Shown: in pieces, positions 55,101 to 63,142 of the stretch | How the letters are laid out: the number at the start of each line of letters is the position of its first letter | Position numbering within the stretch: position 1 is the stretch's first letter | From: Pukyongia sp963768085 | GTDB taxonomy: Bacteria; Bacteroidota; Bacteroidia; Flavobacteriales; Flavobacteriaceae | DNA: 64,000 nucleotides | Direction: 5' to 3' | NCBI GenBank assembly: GCA_963768085.1 | Contig: CAVYGO010000005.1 | Coordinates: forward strand, 248,001-312,000 | Notes under the pieces: generated by a model | The model's input: only the letters and a program-made list of their open reading frames with translations | Database searches by the model: none | Told to the model about the DNA's origin: nothing | Program-made: the position numbers and the translations under genes

Positions 55101-56745
55101 CTGAACCTACGCCATGCGGAGCTACTTCGGTTTTGATGGAATCGTATGTATAAGTGTTGTCATCTGTGTCATATCGTTGGGTTCGAATTCCAGGGCCAGA
55201 GGCCGTTTCTCCAACCAACCATGTTCCCATACCACGAGGATCGGTACCCGTATCACCAGGCTCTATCGTCATAACCAAACCATAATAATCACTCCAGCCT
55301 TCGCCCATTTGTTCTGTATTTCCTAGACAACCTGCTGCACCAGGTCCACCGGTTAATCGGTTTGATATTCCATGGCCATATTCGTGAATGATCACACCAT
55401 TATCAAGATCACCATCTCTTGATCCACACACATACATTTGCATTCTAGGATTTCCTCCATCTGCGGGAGTACCAAAATTAGCGTTACATGTTCCTGAACC
55501 GTCCTGAGCCTCAGCATTTACACTATCACTTCCGGCACCTCCATTTCCATAATTATTCTCCTGGAAATTCCCTGAAGCTTCATCAAAGCCATACTGATAC
55601 AGCACATCGTGTATTATATTAGACCAGTAAAACAAGTTCGTAACTGCAGCATCTTCGGATTGGTTCCCATTGGAGTAATTGGTATTTATTGTAAAGTCGA
55701 ACACCATATTCCCTCCTGGGCTAAATGCATATTTTCCATCCGGAGCATTATTCGCATTATCGTCGTCGTAGGCCTGAACATTATTTCCGCGAGTATAAGT
55801 ATACTCGTTACCAGCTGCTCCATTAGTATCGTGCCATCCGAAGGGTGATGCGGTTCCATTATCCGGATTGACTTCCAAAGTACGTCCTCCGTGATTTGGT
55901 GATTCTATCGGCAATGGATAAACACGATAGCTTCCTACCATGGCCGATTCTTCTTCATCCAATACAGTATGGATAATTAAGTCTTCTATATGGTTGTCAT
56001 CCTCACAGAAATCTGAGCTATCATTATGATAATGTGAACACAACCCGGTTAAGCAGCTAACGGTCCAATTGTCTTTGTCTATAATGACTCCGCTAGATGC
56101 ATCGACTCTGAAATTCCACCAATCCGATGATGTGATCTCCTGAACGGACAACTCCCATACGATTGTAGTACCTATGCCTTCACGATAATAGTACATTAAT
56201 TTCGCAGGTATCTGCGTACCGGAAATTCCAGCTTTGTTGAATAATGTCTTTTGATTTATACCACTTTTTCTTTCCAGAGTTTGGAGATCTGAAATATTAT
56301 ATCCCATTTGCTGAGAAATAGAAGTCAAGGCTTCTTCTGCAGACAAATTAGCGGTAGAATTAACCAGAGTAGCATTGATATCAGGTATAAACCTATTGTT
56401 CGTGGAGATCTTCTTTCCATCTGAACCTAAATGAATACTAGATTCTGTACCTGCTATTTCCAGGCCATTAATGGCTTGCCGTAAATATATATGATGGATA
56501 CCACTAGTACTACTCACATGCTGTGAAGTAATAACATAGTTCGGGCTTTTGGTTTTGATAAGTTCTTCAAGCGAAATAGATTCAGTCTGAACAGCCTTAT
56601 CAGTATCTCTGGCAGGCACTGGTTTATCCGCCTTTATTTGAGCAAAAATCGGAGTGCTAAACAATACCACACAGATCATTATCCCAAATTTCAATTTGGA
56701 TACATAATCGAATATTAACAATTTTTCATTTTTCATAGATGACAA
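52192..56745 (-). CDS. Secreted M36 (fungalysin) metallopeptidase with shared C-terminal cassette and T9SS type A domain
   Basis: A 1517-aa exported protease (start at 56745; 56736 also possible). Order: signal peptide (about 17-36), FTP-type propeptide (about 60-225), M36 catalytic domain with the zinc motif HEYGHGISNRL (His454, Glu455, His458) and EGWSDYYG with the third ligand Glu482, beta-rich linker domains (650-930), a short homologous module, and from about residue 1055 the ~460-residue cassette that is nearly identical to that of the neighbouring S8 protease. It ends in a type A sorting domain (YPNPTSGQLNI to the final Lys-Lys). It should be secreted by T9SS and degrade extracellular protein. 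It has its own promoter and terminator. Confidence 0.93.
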   Translation of the reverse strand: MSSMKNEKLLIFDYVSKLKFGIMICVVLFSTPIFAQIKADKPVPARDTDKAVQTESISLEELIKTKSPNYVITSQHVSSTSGIHHIYLRQAINGLEIAGTESSIHLGSDGKKISTNNRFIPDINATLVNSTANLSAEEALTSISQQMGYNISDLQTLERKSGINQKTLFNKAGISGTQIPAKLMYYYREGIGTTIVWELSVQEITSSDWWNFRVDASSGVIIDKDNWTVSCLTGLCSHYHNDSSDFCEDDNHIEDLIIHTVLDEEESAMVGSYRVYPLPIESPNHGGRTLEVNPDNGTASPFGWHDTNGAAGNEYTYTRGNNVQAYDDDNANNAPDGKYAFSPGGNMVFDFTINTNYSNGNQSEDAAVTNLFYWSNIIHDVLYQYGFDEASGNFQENNYGNGGAGSDSVNAEAQDGSGTCNANFGTPADGGNPRMQMYVCGSRDGDLDNGVIIHEYGHGISNRLTGGPGAAGCLGNTEQMGEGWSDYYGLVMTIEPGDTGTDPRGMGTWLVGETASGPGIRTQRYDTDDNTYTYDSIKTEVAPHGVGSVWAMMLWEMTWDLIAVHGYDSDIYNGTGGNNISLNLVTEGMKLQPCSPGFVDGRDAILLADQNIYGGANQCTIWDAFARRGLGYSAIQGSTNSKTDGTQAFDLPPGTAAFSNSISKLCITEGIQNGLGGGTPSGGVYSGLGVTDDGNGNTYTFDPNVAGLGTATVTYTVNDSCSGGSVNLDDTIEVSDGIPVILCQDITISLDASGNAVLDPFANQATLVGGDNQSNNPGYSALMVTLTADATLTFDWDYSTTDLPQYDSFGYILGTTYFALSATTGNPQSGSFSIDVAAGQDFGFCTYTSDNTFGAATGVVTNFSPGFIGQFAAANWSEVQQESDGVATIDLVNMLGLVDSCGTITSNLSQSTFSCLDIGENIIDVSITDNTSSLTSTCTTTVTVLAGAASTSTFSGGSWSAGTPTSTTIAVIDDAFDSATDGDIAACSCTINDNRTVNISAGNFMNIEGNINVDGTLIVEHQGSVVQTDPNAAVNKNASTGAIINVDVTTPPLKQRDFMVMGSPMTGETRDGVYSGAYNVQVYTSANFLPHPGVTPGGTNFADDNQDAWNPASASQAINPGEGNLVYPQASYYDPAYNGPPPVSTIVFPLTYTQGTLNNGNISRSVIYNGGTNPDGTPNILANPYASSIDASVLIANNSLINEVYFWEHLTPPSSAIPGASTENFSMDDISMYNGTMGVPAANDPGTSTQPNGVISTGQGFGIKSFGTGTVTFTNSMRLTTGNTTLRTTEGLENLMLKVASDVYELRSYTGIGFRSAGTPQLDDNMDSNRLATMISLYSHLEDGSEQLGIQTRERFESGIKIPMGFASQVEEDALFVISIAGLEGDALSNASIYLIDHLENSITDLTQTSYEFKSNKGTFNGRFTLQFESEILSNNDLALETISLYPNPTSGQLNILSPGAGIESITIHDVRGRKVAEVSLNSVRSYQVDMSAMESSLYFVTISTERGSVTKRIVKK
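52224..53616 (-). repeat. 1.39-kb near-identical repeat, copy 1 (in the M36 gene)
   Basis: This tract aligns without a gap to 56935-58327, with a fixed offset of 4711 bases. Reading both copies I see three differences: near the left edge (52225), at 52268 (Ala versus Gly codon) and at 53476 (silent). To the left, identity falls within the last 12 codons, and to the right it stops abruptly after ATTGAT at 53611-53616, where the proteins remain homologous but the DNA differs. Confidence 0.95.
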
Positions 56746-56774
56746 TGTATTTGGGGTTTTGTCTTGATAATTAT

Positions 56775-56804
56775 CAAAAATAGAGTATTATCGAAAAAAA
56801 GCAA
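56775..56804 (-). promoter_or_regulatory. Promoter of the M36 protease gene
   Basis: On the minus strand TTG (56802-56804), 19 bases, TATTTTTG (56775-56782): an exact fit to the Bacteroidota TTG-N19-TAnnTTTG promoter. It lies 29 bases before the start codon at 56745. The same arrangement and a similar flanking sequence occur before the S8 gene. Confidence 0.8.
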
Positions 56805-56843
56805 TTTTTAATCGATGAAATACACGTTTTTTTAATAATTAAG

Positions 56844-56883
56844 CAAAAAAAAAGGAAAACCGCCACAATATGAGGCGGTTTTT
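56844..56883 (-). terminator. Rho-independent terminator of the S8 protease gene
   Basis: AAAACCGCC (56856-56864) pairs with GGCGGTTTT (56874-56882), loop of 9. On the minus strand it is followed by a long run of T (A run near 56845-56853). Confidence 0.9.
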
Positions 56884-56902
56884 CATTGTATTGTACACTG
56901 AG

Positions 56903-59900
56903 TTATTTCTTTATGATTCGCTTGGTGACAGAACCACTTTCGGTACTGATCGTTACAAAGTATAATGATGACTCCATGCCAGACATATCTACTTGATAGC
57001 TTCTTACACTATTGAGTGAAACCTCTGCTACCTTTCGTCCTCTTACATCATGAATTGTTATAGATTCTATTCCGGCTCCCGGAGACAGTATATTCAACTG
57101 TCCGCTAGTTGGGTTTGGATAGAGGCTTATAGTTTCAAGCGCAAGGTCGTTATTACTTAGAATCTCGCTTTCAAACTGTAGTGTAAATCTTCCGTTGAAG
57201 GTTCCTTTGTTACTCTTGAATTCATAGCTCGTCTGTGTAAGATCGGTAATTGAGTTTTCCAGGTGGTCTATCAGATAGATAGATGCATTGGATAGCGCAT
57301 CACCTTCTAAGCCCGCAATGGAGATCACAAATAGAGCGTCCTCCTCAACCTGGGAAGCAAATCCCATCGGGATCTTAATACCGCTCTCAAAACGCTCACG
57401 CGTCTGGATACCCAGTTGTTCACTACCATCTTCCAGATGTGAATACAAGGAGATCATAGTCGCCAGGCGATTGGAGTCCATATTATCGTCCAATTGGGGG
57501 GTTCCCGCGGAACGGAATCCAATACCGGTATAACTTCGAAGTTCATAAACATCACTTGCCACTTTCAGCATTAGATTTTCTAATCCCTCGGTGGTTCGAA
57601 GCGTTGTATTCCCTGTGGTCAATCGCATACTATTGGTAAAGGTCACCGTTCCCGTACCAAAGGATTTTATACCAAAGCCCTGTCCGGTAGAGATCACCCC
57701 GTTAGGTTGTGTGCTGGTTCCCGGATCATTCGCCGCTGGCACACCCATAGTACCATTGTACATAGAGATATCGTCCATAGAGAAGTTTTCGGTACTCGCA
57801 CCAGGGATCGCCGAACTTGGCGGTGTTAAATGTTCCCAGAAGTACACCTCATTAATCAGTGAGTTATTAGCTATCAACACGCTTGCATCTATAGAAGAAG
57901 CATACGGATTGGCCAAAATGTTAGGCGTTCCATCGGGATTGGTTCCCCCGTTGTAAATAACCGATCTGGAAATATTTCCGTTGTTCAGTGTCCCCTGGGT
58001 ATAAGTTAACGGGAATACTATGGTTGAAACCGGTGGAGGACCGTTATAGGCCGGATCATAATAAGAAGCCTGAGGATATACCAAGTTACCTTCTCCCGGG
58101 TTTATGGCCTGGGATGCAGAAGCAGGGTTCCAGGCATCCTGGTTGTCGTCAGCAAAATTAGTGCCGCCGGGGGTCACACCCGGATGTGGTAGAAAATTAG
58201 CCGATGTATATACCTGTACATTATAAGCTCCACTGTATACTCCATCACGGGTCTCGCCAGTCATTGGGCTACCCATCACCATAAAATCACGTTGCTTTAA
58301 CGGAGGGGTCGTTACATCGACATTGATCGTACCCGAGTTCGTCACTACGCCATCAGGGTCTACCTGTACTACACTGCCCGAATGTTCTACATCTAACGTT
58401 GCCGTACTCATTACATTTATATCTCCGTCTACATTCAAATATCCAGCAGCACTAACAGTTAAAGTATTACCACTATTTATCGTTAAGGTACACGCGTTTA
58501 GATCGCCATGTGAACTAGTATTATAATTACCATCGATCACAACCATATCGGTTGTTCCCGGAGCTCCTGTAGGAGACCAGTTGGATCCATTCCAGGTCTT
58601 CGTCACTCCTGTACAGGCGACAAAAGCTCCCAGTGGACCGAAATAATACGTACCGTCCAGGCCGGTAAAGGTTCCTGTTAAAGTAACGTGACCACCAAAT
58701 GATCCAATTGATAATGCTGAAGTTTCCACAGAACTACTGTCATCTCTCGCTGCGACCAGATTCACCCTTGCTCCCGGTGCAGCTGATTCCCATCCAGCAA
58801 TTTCCGCTTCGGTAAAATAAAAGGTAACAGATACAGATGCAGGTGAAACAACGTTCGACGGACTAATGGTAAATGTTTTGTCCATCACCAATTCAGGTGA
58901 AGAACTACCATTATACGCTTGAGCACTTGTTCCTGCTCGGGATACGTGTGTTGTTACACATCCACAATCATCACCGCCCGTATTGTTTATTGAAAGCATT
59001 ACATCTCCCGAAGAACTGTCGTCAGTATACATCGTACCCGCACCCGGAACATCCGTTTGATCGCTCGTTCCAGTATTGACAGCAGTTTGAACAGATGAAG
59101 GTTGCGTTACAGTAATAGTGATATTATCGAATAATAAAATTCCATTATTCGACGATGAATTATAATGTCGTACTACAAAATGACCGGTTTGCCCGTTAAT
59201 ATCAGTTCTGTTAATAGTCCTGAATTCACCTCCACCATTTAAAGCGTTTCGATCTTCCAATTGAATACCACCATTAATGGCAGCGGCACTGGATATGTTC
59301 GTCGCCCAATAAACGGCATAGTGTTCTATTGAATTATATGCTCCAATTCCGAAAACGAATTCTGTATTAGTCGCATCCGCCGGAATGGAAATAGCAGGAC
59401 TTATATAGTAATTGTTGGCATTTGCGGTCCCGGACCCTCCTAAAATTGTCAGGTTTGTTTCTGAACCCGGAAAATCTCCCGTGATACCTGTATAGGTAAC
59501 ACCTGTAATATATTCCAACCAGTCGTTTCCATCTCCATCTCCATCTATACTCGTATAACCAGACGCGCCTTCGAAATCATTGGAGTGCAATACCGTGTCA
59601 AAGGTTGCTGCTGGTGCGAAATCATCGTCATTTAGAGTTATTGTCAATGAATCTGCAGCTGGATTAGCGGTGGCATCTCCACCATTGGCATTAACAGTAA
59701 AATCTATAATCGCTGTTTCAGGACTTTCAACCACGCCATCATTGTAAAAACGAACCGTTAAGTTCTGAGATGCCGTTTGTCCCTGAAGGAAGGTAACTGA
59801 TGGGGTAAATATTTCATAATCAACACCAATAGTTGCTGTTCCTCCGTTTACGGCAAAAGTTACATCTGCGTTTTGTGATGGTGCCATAGCAATATTTAGC

Positions 59901-61669
59901 GGGACTGTTACATCTGTGAAGCTACAATCTGTACCTTCTGTTGAAGACGTCGTTGTAGTCCCGTAGGATATCTCGGGGGTTGCAGCTGCTATAGTACCAC
60001 CCGTGACAATTAAAGAGAAATCCTGCGAACCGCTGGATAAAGAACCTTTGTGAGTAACGGTAAGGGTATATTGCCCTGACGCACCTGATATATCAATTCT
60101 TTCAAATGGATCAACATTGTTATCACCGTTGCCATTCGTGGTGACTCCTGTAAGTCTCCATGGTGTGAATGCAGTTCCGTTATTCAAACGCAAATCAAGA
60201 TCGTTCACCAGAGCCGGCGTATTACTGTTTGTACCATTGTTTACAGTTCCTGCTGGATCGGTCCACGAGATAGACGCCATAAGAGGATTCACGCCGTCAG
60301 ATTGAATTGTTACCTGATAGGTGGCACCATTTGATAAGTTTAACTCTGAAACTACAGCTGATGTTCCTGCTGCCGATATCGTTTCAGCGGCAACCTTAGC
60401 ATTTAAAAGTCCCCATCCTGTTTGTGCGTCGGGTCCAGCAGGTGCCTCATCATCTGCCGTATGAAGTGCAAGCCCTTTTAGTGTGGCTGCCTTCATAAAG
60501 GAACTATTTATATCATTATAATGTTCTTGAAGTAGTAATAAAGTACCGGTAACATTTGGTGCAGCCATAGAAGTCCCGGAGATGGTTCCATATGCGGAAT
60601 TGCTATTATCGTACGAGGAAGTCAAGGAGGTTCCATTACCCATAATATCCGGTTTGATACGATAGTCGTCCGTAGGGCCTTCACTACTACTCGAATTTCG
60701 GACCACAGAGATCAGCGCACCAGTCGTAGCATTAATACTCGCATCCTGACCATTAGCGATCACCAGGTTATTCTTAGCACAAGCATCCCCATTTAATTTA
60801 TCGTAAGCGGTCTGTCCATCCAGTGGACTACCGTTTGACGAGTTATCATTTCCATCATTTCCGGCAGACTTGATCTGCAAGTAATAAGGTGCGTTATACA
60901 TTAAGTTATCCCAGTCTCTCGAATCTGATCCATACTGACCAAACCACGAATCAGGTATCGCTGAAGCGTTATAACCATAGGAATGGTTAGAAAGGAGCAT
61001 TCCCGAACCAGCTTCAGTAGTAGCTTCAGAAAGGTCACTATTCCAGTCATGGGTAAGCGCATCGGCCTGCCACGCCATGCCTTTGGCACTTGGGTTAAAA
61101 CCTGAGGCGACAATAGTTCCGGTTACATGCTGAGCATGAAAACTATTTCCATTGAGGGTTGTAGCACCATCATTAATAGTTACCCGATTGTTTCCACCCG
61201 CGCCATCAAACTCCTGGTGCGTTGGTCGTGTGGGTCCGCCATCCCAAACGTGGGCGGTCAATCCATTACCATCTACGGTTAATCCAAGTCCACCTCCAGT
61301 ATTCAGGAAATTGGCCCTTGTAGAAATCGCAGCGTTTACATTATGAAGGGTGTAATAAATTGGGGTTCCATCGATAGCAATCTTTTGAAGCTCGTCGAAA
61401 GTACCATCCGGATTATATCGTTTTACAGGAATATTCTTAACTAATGCATATGCAAGTGCGTCCTGCTTTTCGGCACGCTCTATCTCATCATTAAATACAA
61501 ATAAGTCAGCTAAAGCATTTTGATCATAACTATCTACAATAGCTTTAATTTGCTGAGAGTACTTCGTCGAATCTGTTCTTTTCTGATTCGCGCTATCTGA
61601 TCGTCTGAGCGTCTGTGCCGGTACTGCAACAAATGACATTAGCAACACAAGTAGCAATAATCTTTTCAT
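56903..61669 (-). CDS. Secreted S8 (subtilisin) serine peptidase with Calx-beta domain, shared C-terminal cassette and T9SS type A domain
   Basis: A 1588-aa protein from the ATG at 61669, which begins the signal peptide MKRLLLLVLLMSFVAVPAQ; an ATG at 61693 adds eight residues. The subtilase triad is Asp143 (HVWDGGPT), His178 (SFHAQHVTG) and Ser367 (GTSMAAPNVTG), with PSAKGMAW between. A jelly-roll P-like domain follows (to about 560), then a Calx-beta repeat (DVTFAVNGG, LTITLNDDD, about 575-685), a carbohydrate-binding-like region, and from about 1125 the cassette shared with the M36 protein, ending in the sorting domain. It is expected outside the cell. It has its own promoter and terminator, and lies between nqrF and the M36 gene. 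Confidence 0.93.
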   Translation of the reverse strand: MKRLLLLVLLMSFVAVPAQTLRRSDSANQKRTDSTKYSQQIKAIVDSYDQNALADLFVFNDEIERAEKQDALAYALVKNIPVKRYNPDGTFDELQKIAIDGTPIYYTLHNVNAAISTRANFLNTGGGLGLTVDGNGLTAHVWDGGPTRPTHQEFDGAGGNNRVTINDGATTLNGNSFHAQHVTGTIVASGFNPSAKGMAWQADALTHDWNSDLSEATTEAGSGMLLSNHSYGYNASAIPDSWFGQYGSDSRDWDNLMYNAPYYLQIKSAGNDGNDNSSNGSPLDGQTAYDKLNGDACAKNNLVIANGQDASINATTGALISVVRNSSSSEGPTDDYRIKPDIMGNGTSLTSSYDNSNSAYGTISGTSMAAPNVTGTLLLLQEHYNDINSSFMKAATLKGLALHTADDEAPAGPDAQTGWGLLNAKVAAETISAAGTSAVVSELNLSNGATYQVTIQSDGVNPLMASISWTDPAGTVNNGTNSNTPALVNDLDLRLNNGTAFTPWRLTGVTTNGNGDNNVDPFERIDISGASGQYTLTVTHKGSLSSGSQDFSLIVTGGTIAAATPEISYGTTTTSSTEGTDCSFTDVTVPLNIAMAPSQNADVTFAVNGGTATIGVDYEIFTPSVTFLQGQTASQNLTVRFYNDGVVESPETAIIDFTVNANGGDATANPAADSLTITLNDDDFAPAATFDTVLHSNDFEGASGYTSIDGDGDGNDWLEYITGVTYTGITGDFPGSETNLTILGGSGTANANNYYISPAISIPADATNTEFVFGIGAYNSIEHYAVYWATNISSAAAINGGIQLEDRNALNGGGEFRTINRTDINGQTGHFVVRHYNSSSNNGILLFDNITITVTQPSSVQTAVNTGTSDQTDVPGAGTMYTDDSSSGDVMLSINNTGGDDCGCVTTHVSRAGTSAQAYNGSSSPELVMDKTFTISPSNVVSPASVSVTFYFTEAEIAGWESAAPGARVNLVAARDDSSSVETSALSIGSFGGHVTLTGTFTGLDGTYYFGPLGAFVACTGVTKTWNGSNWSPTGAPGTTDMVVIDGNYNTSSHGDLNACTLTINSGNTLTVSAAGYLNVDGDINVMSTATLDVEHSGSVVQVDPDGVVTNSGTINVDVTTPPLKQRDFMVMGSPMTGETRDGVYSGAYNVQVYTSANFLPHPGVTPGGTNFADDNQDAWNPASASQAINPGEGNLVYPQASYYDPAYNGPPPVSTIVFPLTYTQGTLNNGNISRSVIYNGGTNPDGTPNILANPYASSIDASVLIANNSLINEVYFWEHLTPPSSAIPGASTENFSMDDISMYNGTMGVPAANDPGTSTQPNGVISTGQGFGIKSFGTGTVTFTNSMRLTTGNTTLRTTEGLENLMLKVASDVYELRSYTGIGFRSAGTPQLDDNMDSNRLATMISLYSHLEDGSEQLGIQTRERFESGIKIPMGFASQVEEDALFVISIAGLEGDALSNASIYLIDHLENSITDLTQTSYEFKSNKGTFNGRFTLQFESEILSNNDLALETISLYPNPTSGQLNILSPGAGIESITIHDVRGRKVAEVSLNSVRSYQVDMSGMESSLYFVTISTESGSVTKRIIKK
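56935..58327 (-). repeat. 1.39-kb near-identical repeat, copy 2 (in the S8 gene)
   Basis: Second copy of 52224-53616, same orientation, offset 4711. Differences from copy 1 are at 56936, 56979 and 58187. It encodes INVDVTTPPLKQRD and what follows to nearly the end of the protein. There are no flanking inverted repeats or target-site duplications that would suggest a mobile element. Confidence 0.95.
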
Positions 61670-61712
61670 AATGATTGGGGTATTAAGGGGCATTTTACGT
61701 CGTAAATATCTT

Positions 61713-61742
61713 CAAAAATAGCATTTTATCGTAAAAATGCAA
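61713..61742 (-). promoter_or_regulatory. Promoter of the S8 protease gene
   Basis: On the minus strand TTG (61740-61742), 19 bases, TATTTTTG (61713-61720), the same as for the M36 gene. Further upstream both share TGTATTTCATCGAT on the minus strand. The start codon at 61669 is 43 bases away. Confidence 0.8.
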
Positions 61743-61783
61743 CCTTTTATCGATGAAATACATGTTTTAATTAGAATAAGATC

Positions 61784-61814
61784 AAAAAAAACGCCTTACG
61801 GTAGGTAAGGCGTT
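61784..61814 (-). terminator. Rho-independent terminator of the nqr operon
   Basis: AACGCCTTAC (61790-61799) pairs with GTAAGGCGTT (61805-61814), loop of 5, next to an A run (61784-61791) that reads as U's on the minus strand. It ends the nqr operon 20 bases after nqrF. Confidence 0.92.
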
Positions 61815-61833
61815 GTTTTTACGGTATTAATGA

Positions 61834-63141
61834 TTATCCACCGAAATCGTCAAATCGGATGCTTTCGTCCGGAATTCCGAAGTCTTCGCCCATTTTCTGA
61901 ACGGCCTGGTTCATCAATGGCGGTCCACAGAAGTAAAGTTCTATGTCTTCCGGGGTTTCATGGAGATTCAGATAATTATCAATCACTACCTGATGAATAA
62001 ACCCAACAAAACCGTCACCTTCTTCATCGTTGATATCTTTTTTCACCTTCCAGTTATCCTCCGGAAGTGGTTCTGAGAGCGCCAAATAGTATTTAAAGTT
62101 TGGGAATTCACGTTCCAGTTCCCTGAAATGATCGATATAGAAAAGTTCGCGTTTAGAACGTCCCCCATACCAATAAGTAACGGTACGCCCGGTTTTAAGT
62201 GTTTTGAACAGATGATAAAGGTGTGAACGCATAGGAGCCATTCCTGCTCCACCACCTACATACAACATTTCAGATTCGGAAGGATTGATGAAGAATTCAC
62301 CGTAAGGCCCTGAAATAGTTACTTTGTCTCCTTCTTTACAATTAAAGATGTATGATGAAGCAATACCGGGATTTACCTGCATCCACTGGTTTTTGGCTCT
62401 ATCCCATGGTGGCGTAGCAATACGAACATTTAGCATGATCTCACGGCCCTCAGCTGGATAAGAGGCCATAGAGTAAGCTCTTTCAACTGTTTCCGTATTT
62501 TTCATCACCAATGGCCAAAGTCCGAATTTATCCCACTCCGCCTGGAATTTGTCCGGGGTTTCATGTTCTTCAGGGTGGGCGGTAATATCAATATCCGCAT
62601 ATTTAACCTCACAAGGCGGAATTTCTATCTGGATATATCCACCAGCCTTGTAGTTCATATCTTGAGGGATCTCAACTACGAATTCCTTTATAAATGAAGC
62701 CACGTTGTAATTACGAACGACCGTAGCGTCCCATTTCTTTATTCCGAAGACCTCTTCAGGAATATGAATATTCATATCCTGTTTCACCTTCACCTGACAC
62801 GCCAATCTGGCACCGGATTTTAACTCTTTTCTTGTAAAATGTGGTGTTTCCGTAGGTAACGCTTCTCCGCCCCCTTCATAAACATGACACTCACATTGAA
62901 TGCAAGTTCCACCACCACCACAGGCAGAGGGTAAGAAAACCTTCTGATTTCCGAGAGTAGACAACAAGGTACCCCCTGAAGGCACCTCAATTACTTTCTC
63001 ATCATTTATCGTAATCTTCACCGGTCCTGAAGGCGCGAGTTTTTGTTTCGTGAATAGCAATAAGGCTACCAGTAATAGTGTGAGTACCAAAAACGCAACC
63101 ACCGTTGCTATAATGACTCCCAATGTGCTTGCTAAAAACAT
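61834..63141 (-). CDS. nqrF: Na+-translocating NADH:quinone reductase subunit F
   Basis: A 435-aa subunit that takes electrons from NADH. Order: N-terminal membrane helix (about 6-31), [2Fe-2S] ferredoxin domain with Cys74, Cys80, Cys83 and Cys115 (ACGGGGTCIQC and ARLACQ), FAD-binding domain (RAYSMASYP near residue 220) and NADH-binding domain (YVGGGAGMAPMRSHL, YWYGGRSKRELFY, FCGPPLMNQAV). It passes electrons through FAD and the iron-sulfur centre to the NqrD/E iron and the FMN groups in NqrC and NqrB that ApbE attaches. NqrE is 1 base upstream. This is the last gene of the operon, with a terminator after it. Confidence 0.97.
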   Translation of the reverse strand: MFLASTLGVIIATVVAFLVLTLLLVALLLFTKQKLAPSGPVKITINDEKVIEVPSGGTLLSTLGNQKVFLPSACGGGGTCIQCECHVYEGGGEALPTETPHFTRKELKSGARLACQVKVKQDMNIHIPEEVFGIKKWDATVVRNYNVASFIKEFVVEIPQDMNYKAGGYIQIEIPPCEVKYADIDITAHPEEHETPDKFQAEWDKFGLWPLVMKNTETVERAYSMASYPAEGREIMLNVRIATPPWDRAKNQWMQVNPGIASSYIFNCKEGDKVTISGPYGEFFINPSESEMLYVGGGAGMAPMRSHLYHLFKTLKTGRTVTYWYGGRSKRELFYIDHFRELEREFPNFKYYLALSEPLPEDNWKVKKDINDEEGDGFVGFIHQVVIDNYLNLHETPEDIELYFCGPPLMNQAVQKMGEDFGIPDESIRFDDFGG

Positions 63142-63142
63142 A

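Noticed and set aside
51859..61833. The protease pair as a mobile element or genomic island
   Set aside because: No transposase, integrase, tRNA, target-site duplication or terminal inverted repeats; both genes have normal flavobacterial promoters and terminators.
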